64,000 bases of DNA from the NCBI RefSeq assembly GCF_002209535.1, contig NZ_NJIG01000002.1, positions 372,001 to 436,000 on the forward strand, written 5' to 3'. The position numbers and the translations under genes were made by a program. The first letter of the stretch is position 1, and the number at the start of each line of letters is the position of its first letter. The DNA is from Achromobacter marplatensis. Lineage in GTDB: Bacteria > Pseudomonadota > Gammaproteobacteria > Burkholderiales > Burkholderiaceae_B. The notes under the pieces are model-generated. The model saw only the letters and a program-made list of their open reading frames with translations, was not told the DNA's origin and did not search any database. Positions 1 through 8,101 of the stretch are shown in pieces.

Positions 1-26
1 CCAAGGCCTTCGAACGGCAAAAATAG

Positions 27-337
27 TGGTGCCCGAGACCGGAATCGAACCGGTACGGCCTTGCGGCCGAGGGATTTTCTTACCACTTCGGCTTTCGCCG
101 CCAGCGCGGGGCGCTGTTCGTGGTCTGGAGCACGCCTTCACCATAGCCTTGCGGCCTTAGGTGCCCGCCGTCTGCTCTCTACACCTTCCCCGGTTTTTCA
201 ACCGGGGCTTGGCTCGGCGTTGGCTCGGAACGGGTCCAGGGCGTTCGCCGAATTTGACGGGCTACACCTTTGGAGTTTCCTCCAAAGGGCTCAAATTAGT
301 TTAAGTCCCTTGTGTCTACCAATTTCACCACTCGGGC
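27..337 (-). tRNA. tRNA-Leu(UAA) gene interrupted by a group I intron
   Basis: On the minus strand the 5' exon (337-303) starts GCCCGAGTGGTGAAATTGG and ends GGGACTT. The 3' exon (78-27) starts AAAATCCCT and ends GGGCACCA. Joined, they give an 87-nt class II tRNA with the acceptor pair GCCCGAG/CTCGGGC, anticodon stem AGGGA/TCCCT and loop CTTAAAA, so the anticodon is UAA. The variable arm (CGGCCGCAAGGCCG) and the T loop (GGTTCGATTCC) are typical, and the CCA end is encoded. The gene reads only if nucleotides 79-302 are removed, after U34, which is the classic position of the tRNA-Leu(UAA) group I intron. Confidence 0.93.
79..302 (-). ncRNA. Group I intron (IC3-like) in tRNA-Leu(UAA), 224 nt
   Basis: The insert begins AAACTAATTTGAG and ends in GTGGTAAG, so the last base is the expected terminal G. 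The 5' exon CUU can pair with GAG at intron nucleotides 11-13, giving the U-G wobble at the 5' splice site. From memory of the cyanobacterial tRNA-Leu(UAA) intron the core matches closely: CAAATTCGGCGAACGCC near plus 221-238, GCCGAGCCAAGCC near plus 198-212, and GGTGTAGAGAGCAGACGG near plus 167-184. The final hairpin GGCGGCGAAAGCCG resembles the cyanobacterial P9 region. There is no room for a homing endonuclease. Self-splicing is inferred, not shown. Confidence 0.9.
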
Positions 338-434
338 GTTGCGCGGCTCATGCAGGGCCGGCAGCGGGCGTGACTATACCATCTTGGGCGCAGGGATATT
401 GTCGCGCCCGCGGCAAACCGGGGCAACCACGCGC

Positions 435-1970
435 CTACTTCCGGCCGAACAAGCGGCCCAGGAACCCGCGCGGCGCGGCAGCGGCATCTTCCGCCGCCTG
501 GGCGCGGCGCAGCGACAGGTCCTGGTATTCGGGTTTGCCGTTCTGCTGGTACGAGGCCGCTGCCTGGCGGAAGGCCATGGCCGATTCGGCATGGCGCTTC
601 AGGTGGCCGTAGATTTCGCCGCGCGAAAACATGGCCCAGCTGCGGTAGTCGGGATCCAGCCCGATCAGGCGGTCGCACGCGGCAAGCGCTTCTTCCTGTT
701 GCTTGGCGGCAATCAGCGCGTTGATGCGTTCGGCGTGCAGGGGGCCGCTGTCCGGCCACTTCGTGAGCGCGCGGTCGGCATCGGCAACCGCCTCGGCGCC
801 ACGGCCCAGGTTCGTCAGCGCGTCGATGCGGACCCGGCGCCACTTCAGCCAGTCGGGGTCCAGCGAAATCGCCACTTCCGACAGCGGCAGGGCTTCGGCG
901 TAGCGCTCCAGGCGGGTCAGCATGTCGGCGGCGTTGCCCGGCAGGAAATCGTTGTCGGGCGCAAGTTCATAGCCGCGCAGGTAGTAGGCAAGCGCGGCTT
1001 CCCAGTTGCGCTGGTCTCGCTGCGCGTTGCCGGCGACGAAGAGCAATTGCGCGTCGCCGCTGTTCATCGGATCCAGCCCTTGCAAGGCCTGCTCGGCCAA
1101 TTCAGGGTCGCCGCTGCGCACGTATTCGCGTGCCTGTTCCTTGCGGCCTTCCCAGCCGTTGTCCGACAGCGCGTCCAGATGCCGCCACAACGGCACGGCC
1201 TCTTGGGCGCGGCCCAGGCGGTGCAGCGACCGCGCCTTGCCTTCCAGCGGCCAATCCCAATCGGGTTCGCGGCGCAGCAGGCTGGTCCATTCTTCCACCG
1301 CGTCTTCATGACGCTCCAGCGCTTGCAGGCATGACGCCCGGTTGTGCTGGATGGCGTTTTCCTCGCCCAGGATGGCGCGGGCGCGGTCGAACATCGCGAT
1401 GGCGTTCTTCAGGTCGCCCAGGCGGCGGTAGTTGTTGCCCGCGTCATACAGGAAGCCGCCGTTGTTGGGCGCAAGCGCCACGGCGCGCTGATGGTAGGGC
1501 AGGGCGTCCTGGTAGCGGCCGGCGTTGTGCAGGTTGGAACCGATGTAGCAATGCGGGGCCGCGGCGGACGGCCGCAGCTGGGAGGCGCGGGCCCAGCATT
1601 CGATGGCGTCTTCCAGCCGGCGATCGTTGATCAGCAGATAGGCTTCGGACATCATCAAGCCGAAATGCGAGGGCGCGCGCTGCCGTGCGTCGCGCAGCAG
1701 GCGCCAGGCTTCCTGCTGTTCGCCGGCGTCATAGAGCGCGGTGGTGCGCACGCGCAGGGCGTCGCTGCACTGCGGGTCCAAGGTCAGCGACCGGGCCAGG
1801 TCGGCATCGCGCAAGGCGTGGGCGCTGCGCTTGTCGTGATAGCGGGCGCGCAGGGCCCACATCACCGCGGACCCGGGCTGTTCGCGCACGCCCTGTTCGC
1901 ACAAGGCGAGCATCTGCGCGTGGTCGTGGCCGTCGTCGGCGCGGTGGATGGCTTCGATCAGACTGGACAT
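435..1970 (-). CDS. Tetratricopeptide-repeat (TPR) protein
   Basis: A 511-residue soluble protein made almost wholly of TPR-like helical pairs, for example NGGFLYDAGNNYRRLGDLK and YYLRGYELAPDNDFLPGNAA, with the W/L/G/Y/A/P spacing of the family. TPR arrays bind other proteins, and nothing in the sequence identifies a partner. There is no signal peptide. The C-terminus is short and basic (GRLFGRK). The neighbour at 2000-3073 is transcribed the same way with a 29-nt gap, so the two may be co-transcribed. The call as a TPR protein is firm; the biological role is unknown. Confidence 0.85.
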   Translation of the reverse strand: MSSLIEAIHRADDGHDHAQMLALCEQGVREQPGSAVMWALRARYHDKRSAHALRDADLARSLTLDPQCSDALRVRTTALYDAGEQQEAWRLLRDARQRAPSHFGLMMSEAYLLINDRRLEDAIECWARASQLRPSAAAPHCYIGSNLHNAGRYQDALPYHQRAVALAPNNGGFLYDAGNNYRRLGDLKNAIAMFDRARAILGEENAIQHNRASCLQALERHEDAVEEWTSLLRREPDWDWPLEGKARSLHRLGRAQEAVPLWRHLDALSDNGWEGRKEQAREYVRSGDPELAEQALQGLDPMNSGDAQLLFVAGNAQRDQRNWEAALAYYLRGYELAPDNDFLPGNAADMLTRLERYAEALPLSEVAISLDPDWLKWRRVRIDALTNLGRGAEAVADADRALTKWPDSGPLHAERINALIAAKQQEEALAACDRLIGLDPDYRSWAMFSRGEIYGHLKRHAESAMAFRQAAASYQQNGKPEYQDLSLRRAQAAEDAAAAPRGFLGRLFGRK

Positions 1971-1999
1971 GCGGGGTGTTCCGTATTCAAAAGGGCGGA

Positions 2000-3073
2000 C
2001 TAGCGCGCAAAGGCGCTGGTGTCGTGGCGGCAGCTATAGGGGCGGTCGGCTTGGGCGATATCGTCGCTGCCGCACTGCCAGCGGCGGATGCCGCCGCCTT
2101 TCTTCTCCGAGCGCAGCTCCGGCAGGTACATCAGGTGCTTGCCCGCCAGCGTGGGAAAACCGTCCTCGCGCGGCGTGCCGGCAATCGTCAGCCGCAGCAC
2201 GCCGTTGACGGGGTTCATCTCCAGCTTGGAAAAGCCGCTGTTCTGCAGCGATTCCTGGGTCATGCCGATATCTTCCAGCGTTGCGGGAAAGGCCTTCTTG
2301 CTGCGATAGTGGTTCTCGACCAGCATGCGGATGGGGTCGGACACCAGGTCAAAACGGCGGACGTCGGCATGCAAGGGGTTGTCGCTATCGTCCCCGCTCA
2401 TGACGCCCACCCCGATGACCACGCCGCCCAGCACCAGCGCCAGGACGCCGAACACGAAGAACAGGAACTTGCCCGTGCCGGTGACTGCGGGCGCCTTGGC
2501 GACGGCTGCCTGCACCGCACGCGGGTGCGCCCGGCTGGCGACGACGTGCGTGCCGGCCAGGGCGTTGTGCATCGCCCGTTCGCCGAAGATGGCTTGCTGG
2601 ATATGGTGGAACAGGCCCGGCAGCGCCAGATTCAGCGTGTACTTCAGCGTGTGCCGCCATATTGAACGGGCGAGGCCAGGGGCCTGCCCCTTGCGGTTCA
2701 CCACAAGCAGTTTCAACAGGCGTTTGCCGGGGGACCCATTGGTCCACGCGTCCATGAAGGCCGGCAGCAGCCAGCCGATCAGCCCGGCCAGTACCAGCAG
2801 CAGCACGGGCCGGGGCTCGCCGGTCAGACCCTCGTAGGTAAGCGAGGCGGCCCAGATCAGGGTGAATATCGCCGCCACCATGAACAGGCCGTCGATGGCG
2901 GTGGCGCCCAGCCGGACCCAGATGCTGGGGAAGACGGGTGCATTCTGCGCCGGGGCCGCCCGCTTGGCGGGGGCGGATGCAGGCGCTGCCGCTTTGACCG
3001 GCAATGGCGCTTGGCAACTGAAGCACAGGGTATTGGAGGCCGGGTTCTGCCAGTTACAGCGTGGGCATTGCAT
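2000..3073 (-). CDS. Zinc-ribbon / RDD-family membrane protein with C-terminal pilin-like domain
   Basis: The chosen ATG at 3073 gives 357 residues starting MQCPRCNWQNP, with a four-cysteine zinc-ribbon signature (C3, C6, C17, C20). A longer frame exists upstream but lacks homology-like character and overlaps the divergent LysR gene. Residues about 48-190 are an RDD domain: VRLGATAIDG, hydrophobic segments, then GSPGKRLLKL. After an Ala/Lys linker comes another membrane segment (FLFFVFGVLALVLGGVV) and a soluble tail of about 110 residues that looks like periplasmic pilin-type sequence. RDD proteins are membrane proteins sometimes linked to ion transport. The role here is not known. Confidence 0.75.
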   Translation of the reverse strand: MQCPRCNWQNPASNTLCFSCQAPLPVKAAAPASAPAKRAAPAQNAPVFPSIWVRLGATAIDGLFMVAAIFTLIWAASLTYEGLTGEPRPVLLLVLAGLIGWLLPAFMDAWTNGSPGKRLLKLLVVNRKGQAPGLARSIWRHTLKYTLNLALPGLFHHIQQAIFGERAMHNALAGTHVVASRAHPRAVQAAVAKAPAVTGTGKFLFFVFGVLALVLGGVVIGVGVMSGDDSDNPLHADVRRFDLVSDPIRMLVENHYRSKKAFPATLEDIGMTQESLQNSGFSKLEMNPVNGVLRLTIAGTPREDGFPTLAGKHLMYLPELRSEKKGGGIRRWQCGSDDIAQADRPYSCRHDTSAFAR

Positions 3074-3194
3074 GGGGGCGCGTGATCCGCAAAACGAAGG
3101 CCGCTGAGCGGCCGGACTGCGGATCATACCCAGGTCCTGCGTGCGGGAAAACCCCGATCCCTCCCCGGGCGGGCAACGCGGGACACTTCCTGCC

Positions 3195-4121
3195 ATGAAG
3201 CCTGTCCAGCCTGTCCCGCCAGCCCCCCGTGATATCGACCCCGTATCGCTTCGATTGTTCTTGTCCGCCTTGGAAGAAGGCAGCCTGGCCCGCGCCGCCG
3301 CGCGCGAAAACATCGTGCCGTCCGCCGTCAGCAAGCGCATGTCCGAGATGGAAGAAGCCTTTGGCGTGCCCCTCCTGGAGCGCGGCGTCAAAGGGGTGCA
3401 ACCCACGCCGGCGGGCAACGCACTGGCCACCCATGCGCGCCGCCTGCTGCAGGACATGGACCGCATGCATCGCGAGATGGCGGGGTTTGCGACCGGCGTG
3501 CGCGGCCATATCCGGCTGGCCGTCAGCGTGGCGGCCCTGTCGGGCGAGCTGCCCGCCCAGATCCAGTCGTTTCGCCGGGCCTATCCGCAAATCGATATCT
3601 CGCTGGAAGAAGACACGACCCAAGCGGCGTTCCGCGCCGTGCTGGACGGCCACGCCGATGTGGCCGCCGGGTCGGATTTCGGCCATGACGGCTTGCAGGT
3701 GTTCGCCTGCGGCCATTGCGAGTTGGCGGCGGTGGTGCCGGGCCAGCACCTGCTGGCCGACCGCGAGACGCTGGATTACGCGCAATTGCTGCCGTTTGAA
3801 CAGATCGAGCTGAACCGCGACAACGGCATCAGCAGCGTGTTTGAACAGGCCGCGAGAGACGCGGGCGTGATGCGGCGCATCAGCGCGCGGGTGAGTTCGC
3901 ACGAGACCATCTGCATGCTGGTCGCGCGCGGCATGGGCGTGGCCGTGGTGCCGCAGTACCTGAAGGCGCGCCTGTCGCACCTGGACATCCGCTTCGTGCC
4001 GTTGACTGGCGCGTGGTCCAGCACGCCGATCTGTATTGCAGTGCGGGATCCGGATGCCCTGTCGCCCGCCGCCCGGGCCTTGCTGGCCCATTTGGGCGTG
4101 CTGCCGGCGGGCGAGCGTTAG
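3195..4121 (+). CDS. LysR-family transcriptional regulator
   Basis: 308 residues from the ATG at 3195. Residues about 15-75 are the LysR winged helix-turn-helix (LFLSALEEGSLARAAARE, then VSKRMSEMEEAFGVPLLER), followed by the periplasmic-binding-like effector domain (SFRRAYPQIDISLEE, RGMGVAVVPQYL). It lies just upstream of and co-directional with the CoA-transferase, Bug receptor and lyase cluster, separated by about 160 nt, so it is the likely local regulator of that cluster. The effector is unknown; a carboxylic acid or its CoA ester is a reasonable guess. Confidence 0.9.
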   Translation: MKPVQPVPPAPRDIDPVSLRLFLSALEEGSLARAAARENIVPSAVSKRMSEMEEAFGVPLLERGVKGVQPTPAGNALATHARRLLQDMDRMHREMAGFATGVRGHIRLAVSVAALSGELPAQIQSFRRAYPQIDISLEEDTTQAAFRAVLDGHADVAAGSDFGHDGLQVFACGHCELAAVVPGQHLLADRETLDYAQLLPFEQIELNRDNGISSVFEQAARDAGVMRRISARVSSHETICMLVARGMGVAVVPQYLKARLSHLDIRFVPLTGAWSSTPICIAVRDPDALSPAARALLAHLGVLPAGER

Positions 4122-4283
4122 GGGCAAACCCGGACGTTCCCAAACGAGAATGCCCCCGTGCTGAAAGACCGCTACCCCGAAGACGGGCAGGCCCGCGATG
4201 ATGGACGCATTCGCGGGGCGGCATGACGGTCTTCTGACCTGGCCGGCACGCATCCGACCACCCGGCAGGCAGAGGAAACGTTG

Positions 4284-5492
4284 ATGAGCGCAGCACCGGC
4301 TTCACCCTTCATGGATAGTTCTGAGTTGCCCCTGCGGGGAATCAAGGTGCTGGAACTGTCCCACATGATCATGGGGCCGGCCGCCGGCCTGTCGCTGGCG
4401 GACCTGGGCGCCGACGTGATCAAGGTGGAGCCCATCGACGGCGACCGCACGCGCCGCCTGAAAGGGTCGGGCAGCGGTTATTTCCCGGTGTTCAACCGCA
4501 ACAAGCAGAGCCTGGCGATCGATCTGAAATCGCCTGAAGGGCAGGACGTGGTGCGCAAGCTGGCCCTGCAGACCGACATGGTGGTGGAGAACTTCCGCGA
4601 TGGCAGCCTGGCGCAGTACGGGCTGGACTACGAGTCCCTGTCGGCCGAAAATCCGGGGCTGATCTATGTGTCGTTGAAGGGTTTCCTGTCGGGCCCGTAC
4701 AAGCATCGCACGGCGCTGGATGAAGTCGTGCAGATGATGGGCGGGCTGGCCTATATCAACGGCGGCGCGGATACGCCGCAGCGCGTGGCGGCGTCCGTCA
4801 ACGACATCCTGGGCGGCACCTTCGGGGTGGTGGGCGCACTGGCTGCGCTACACGACCGCCATGCTACCGGCCGCGGCCGCCATGTGCGGTCGGGCCTGTT
4901 CGAGAACAACCTGCTGCTGGTGGCGCAGTTCATCGCGCAATATCAGTTGACCGGCACGGCGCCCAAACCCATGGGCGCGGAGCGCAAGCCGCCCTGGGGC
5001 GTGTACGACGTCTTCGAGACGGCGGACGGCCGCGTGTTCGTCGCCGTGGTGGGGGATGCGCAGTGGCGCAATTTCGCTCAGAAATTCCTGCCGCCGGAGT
5101 GGGCCGCCGACCCGCGGCTGGCCACGGCCGTCGACCGCGAAGCCGCTCGGTCGTGGCTGGTGCCCGGCGTGGCCGAGATCCTGAAAACCTGGAAGACCGA
5201 TGCATTGTGCGAGGCCCTGGAGGCCGCCAATCTGTCTTACGGACCGATCCGCCAGCCCCATGACTTGCTGGACGACGCGCACCTGAATGCGGGGGGCGCG
5301 TTGCTCAAGACCCTGCTGCCTGACGGCAGTGAAATATCCACGGCCGCGCTGCCCATCGAATTCGACGGGCGCAAGGCCGGCAAGCGTTGCGATCCGCCCG
5401 TGCAAGGCGGCCAGACCCACGCCATCTTGCAGGGCCTGGGCCTGGATGCGGCGCGTATCGATGCGCTGCGCGCGGCGGGAGTCATTGCATGA
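4284..5492 (+). CDS. CaiB/BaiF family (class III) CoA-transferase
   Basis: 402 residues. ATG at 4284 is preferred over the adjacent TTG at 4281 because AGAGGAAA lies just upstream. The N-terminus LRGIKVLELSHMIMGPAAG and DLGADVIKVEP are the family nucleotide-binding signature, and NRNKQSLAIDLKSPEGQDVV follows. The catalytic Asp expected in class III enzymes fits the stretch ALDEVVQMMGGL around residue 155. These enzymes move CoA between carboxylic acids through an aspartyl-CoA intermediate. With the HMG-CoA-lyase-like gene downstream it probably activates a branched dicarboxylate for cleavage. The substrate cannot be read from the sequence. Confidence 0.9.
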   Translation: MSAAPASPFMDSSELPLRGIKVLELSHMIMGPAAGLSLADLGADVIKVEPIDGDRTRRLKGSGSGYFPVFNRNKQSLAIDLKSPEGQDVVRKLALQTDMVVENFRDGSLAQYGLDYESLSAENPGLIYVSLKGFLSGPYKHRTALDEVVQMMGGLAYINGGADTPQRVAASVNDILGGTFGVVGALAALHDRHATGRGRHVRSGLFENNLLLVAQFIAQYQLTGTAPKPMGAERKPPWGVYDVFETADGRVFVAVVGDAQWRNFAQKFLPPEWAADPRLATAVDREAARSWLVPGVAEILKTWKTDALCEALEAANLSYGPIRQPHDLLDDAHLNAGGALLKTLLPDGSEISTAALPIEFDGRKAGKRCDPPVQGGQTHAILQGLGLDAARIDALRAAGVIA

Positions 5493-5563
5493 CCAGGCCA
5501 TAGCGCTTGTGCCCTGTCGAGGCGGCGCTAGACCGCCAAGACATCCATCAAAGAGGAGACCCC

Positions 5564-6523
5564 ATGATTCGAAAACTGATTGCGCTGGCCGCGTTGGCCG
5601 TCGCCTGCACGGCCAACGCGCAGGACTATCCCAACAAGCCCATCCGCATCATCATCCCGTCCACGCCGGGCGGCGGCACCGACTACATCGGCCGCCTGAT
5701 GAGCAACAAGCTACATGAGCTGAACGGCTGGGCCGTGGTGCCCGAGAACAAGCCCGGCGCCGGCACCGCGCTAGGCCTGGCTGAAGCGGCGCGCGCACCG
5801 GCGCAAGGGTATGACCTGGTGATCGGCCAATCCGACAACGTCACGCTGATTCCGTTGCTGATGAAGGTGGCCTACGACCCCATCAGGGATCTGGCGCCCG
5901 TGGCCTTGGTGGCCACGACGCCCATGGTGCTGCTGGTAGCCGAGAACTCGCCCTACAAGACCTTGCCGGAAGTGATCGACGCCGCCAAGAAAGAGCCCAA
6001 CAAGATCTCCTATGGCACGTCGGGCACGGGTGGCGGGGTGCACATCGCCATGGAAATGCTGCAGCACGAGGCCGGCTTCAAGATGCAGCACGTGCCGTAC
6101 AAGGGATCGGCGCCTGCGCTGGCCGACCTGATGGGCGGGCATCTGCAGTTTGCCGGTTCGTCGATCTCGTCGGCGGCCTCGCTGATCAAGGCGGGCAAGG
6201 TGCGCGCGCTGGCGGTGACGTCGCCCAAGCGCAATCCCGCATTGCCGGATGTGCCGACCGTGGCCGAGCTGGGCTACAAGGATTTCAGCGTGGTGACCTA
6301 CTACGGCGTGCTGGCGCCGGCCAAGACGCCCGCCGACATCGTGGCGCGCTTGAACGCCGATTTCAACAAGCTGCTGTCGCGCAAGGACGTGCAGGAGGCA
6401 TTGGCGTCCCAGGGGCTGGAAACGGACCCGGTGTCCAGCGCGCAGTTCGCCGCGCTGATCCAGTCGGATATCGGCAAGGCGCAGCAGACGATCAAGAGCG
6501 CCGGCATCGTGGTGCAGCAATAG
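5564..6523 (+). CDS. Bug-family tripartite tricarboxylate transporter substrate-binding protein
   Basis: 319 residues with a signal peptide (MIRKLIALAALAVACTANA, then QDYP). The mature start YPNKPIRIIIPSTPGGGTD is the Bug family hallmark, as are VPENKPGAGTALG and VPYKGSAPALADLMGGH. The ATG at 5564 follows AAAGAGGAGA. Bug proteins are periplasmic receptors for carboxylates and are greatly expanded in Bordetella and Achromobacter, often without a linked TctAB permease, as here. Its position between CaiB and the lyase suggests it captures the acid that those two enzymes degrade. Confidence 0.93.
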   Translation: MIRKLIALAALAVACTANAQDYPNKPIRIIIPSTPGGGTDYIGRLMSNKLHELNGWAVVPENKPGAGTALGLAEAARAPAQGYDLVIGQSDNVTLIPLLMKVAYDPIRDLAPVALVATTPMVLLVAENSPYKTLPEVIDAAKKEPNKISYGTSGTGGGVHIAMEMLQHEAGFKMQHVPYKGSAPALADLMGGHLQFAGSSISSAASLIKAGKVRALAVTSPKRNPALPDVPTVAELGYKDFSVVTYYGVLAPAKTPADIVARLNADFNKLLSRKDVQEALASQGLETDPVSSAQFAALIQSDIGKAQQTIKSAGIVVQQ

Positions 6524-6559
6524 GCTGCGCAGAGGCTTGGGTACACGACAGGAGAGCAC

Positions 6560-7489
6560 ATGAACCAGGACGTCAGGCTTTGTGAGGTGGGGCCGCGTGA
6601 CGGGCTGCAAATGGCCAAGGGCATGATGCCGGCGGCCGACAAGCTGCGCTGGATCCGCCAGATGGCAGAGGCGGGCTTGCGGGAAATCGAGGTGGGCAGC
6701 TTCGTCTCGCCGCGGCTGGTGCCGCAGATGGCGGACACGGGCGTCCTCCTGCCTCACGTGCTGAAGATAGACGGCCTGACCGTCTGCGCGCTGGCCTGCA
6801 ATCTGAAGGGGGCCATCGCCGCCTACGAGGCGGGCGCGCACGTGCTGTCGTTCCCGATCTCGGTCAGCGACACCCACAGCCATGCCAACGTGGGCAAGGG
6901 CACCGACGCGCAGGTAGAGATGATGGCGTCGATCGTCGACTGGGTGCGGTCGCAGCCGCGCCCCATGCGCATCGACGCGGCAGTCGCCACGGCGTTCGGG
7001 TGTTCGATGGAAGGCGACGTGCCGGTGCGGCGCGTGGCGTTGGTGGCCGAGGCCGTGGCGCGAACCGGTGTCGATGAAATCGCGCTGGCCGACACCGTGG
7101 GCTATGCGCATCCGGCTCAGGTGCGCGACGTGGTGCGCGCCACGCAGGATGCGGTGGGCAGCCAACTGACCAAGCTGCATCTGCACGACACCATGGGGTT
7201 GGGCCTGGCCAATGCGCTGGCTGGCTTGAACGAAGGCATCCGCAGCTTCGATTCCTGCCTGGGCGGCCTGGGCGGATGCCCCTTTGCGCCGGGCGCATCG
7301 GGCAACATCGTCACCGAGGACTTGGTGTTCATGCTGGAAAGCATGGGCTACCGGACGGGGGTGGACCTGGGCCGGTTGCTGGCCGCGCGCGCGTTGCTGG
7401 CCGGCGCCTTGCCGCAAGAGACCCTGCGCAGCGGCGTGGCCGCGGCAGGCATCCCCAAGACGTTCCACGGCGCGGCGGCCGTGGGGTAA
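6560..7489 (+). CDS. Hydroxymethylglutaryl-CoA lyase-like enzyme
   Basis: 309 residues, a single TIM-barrel of the HMG-CoA lyase family. The N-terminal strand LCEVGPRDGLQ carries the catalytic Arg-Asp pair, HLHDTMGLGLANAL supplies the metal-binding His pair, and GGLGGCPFAPGASGN holds the active-site cysteine loop. The family cleaves 3-hydroxy-3-methylglutaryl-CoA or related acyl-CoAs such as citramalyl-CoA. Linked to the CoA-transferase and Bug receptor it completes an uptake-activation-cleavage route. ATG at 6560 follows CAGGAGAG. The exact acyl-CoA is inferred only from family and context. Confidence 0.88.
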   Translation: MNQDVRLCEVGPRDGLQMAKGMMPAADKLRWIRQMAEAGLREIEVGSFVSPRLVPQMADTGVLLPHVLKIDGLTVCALACNLKGAIAAYEAGAHVLSFPISVSDTHSHANVGKGTDAQVEMMASIVDWVRSQPRPMRIDAAVATAFGCSMEGDVPVRRVALVAEAVARTGVDEIALADTVGYAHPAQVRDVVRATQDAVGSQLTKLHLHDTMGLGLANALAGLNEGIRSFDSCLGGLGGCPFAPGASGNIVTEDLVFMLESMGYRTGVDLGRLLAARALLAGALPQETLRSGVAAAGIPKTFHGAAAVG

Positions 7490-7501
7490 CGGCCCGCAGG
7501 C

Positions 7502-7939
7502 CTAGCGGTACACCAGTACCGGCACGGTCGAGTGCGCCAGGACCTTTTGCGTCTGGCTGCCCAACAACAGGGCGGCCATGCCGCTGCGTCCGTGTGAGGT
7601 CATGGCGATCAGGTCGCAGCCTTGCGTCAAGGCGATGTCGATGATGACCTGGTAGGGCGTGTCGCTTTCCCGCATTTCAGTCGTGCAAGGCACGCCCAAG
7701 GCCTGGGCCCGGGCGGCGGCTTCTGCCAGGTACGAGCCAGCCAGTTCCTTGGCCTGGTGTTCGTAGGTCTTGCGCACGCCCTCCAGCTGCACGGTTTCCA
7801 TCGATGGCATATGGAAGGAGCCGTATGCCGTCACCACGGTAACGCTGGCGCCCAATGCGCGGGCCAGGCCCAACCCTTGTTCCAGGCCGGTATTGGCCAG
7901 GCTGGATCCGTCGATGGGGATAAGAATGTGCTTGTACAT
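7502..7939 (-). CDS. Universal stress protein (UspA family)
   Basis: 145 residues, one Usp domain. It starts MYKHILIPIDGSSLANTGLE, the typical first strand, and ends with the ATP-binding signature GRSGMAALLLGS followed by TQKVLAHSTVPVLVYR. The GxxG(x9)GS pattern suggests an ATP-binding type. It converges on the lyase gene, with only 12 nt between the stops, so the two are separate transcription units. The cellular role is general stress survival; a specific trigger is not visible. Confidence 0.93.
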   Translation of the reverse strand: MYKHILIPIDGSSLANTGLEQGLGLARALGASVTVVTAYGSFHMPSMETVQLEGVRKTYEHQAKELAGSYLAEAAARAQALGVPCTTEMRESDTPYQVIIDIALTQGCDLIAMTSHGRSGMAALLLGSQTQKVLAHSTVPVLVYR

Positions 7940-8072
7940 GGCAACCTCCGAGGGTGGGGAGGGCGGCGCGGGTCATGGCCGCCACGCGGGGCGAGAACAA
8001 CAAGTCCCATACTACGCCTGCGCTACCCGGCCCGGTAGGCGCGCGTCCGCCCGCGCCTGACGCGGATCAAGC

Positions 8073-8095
8073 GCCGGCCACGAAGCGTGGCCGGC
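8073..8095 (-). terminator. Strong hairpin just after the siderophore receptor stop
   Basis: A perfect 10-bp stem (GCCGGCCACG / CGTGGCCGGC) with an AAG loop lies 7 nt beyond the minus-strand stop codon at 8102. No U-tract follows, so it may be an RNA-stabilising hairpin or a factor-assisted terminator instead of a classical intrinsic one. Confidence 0.45.
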
Positions 8096-8101
8096 CGGTC
8101 T

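Noticed and set aside
61..1334. Plus-strand open frames across the tRNA-Leu region and opposite the TPR gene
   Set aside because: They run through the tRNA exons and the intron and lie antisense to the TPR gene. They contain no homing-endonuclease motif and look like GC-driven open frames.
5771..7468. 565-codon minus-strand open frame
   Set aside because: Antisense to the Bug receptor and the lyase, both well supported; composition is that of a shadow frame.
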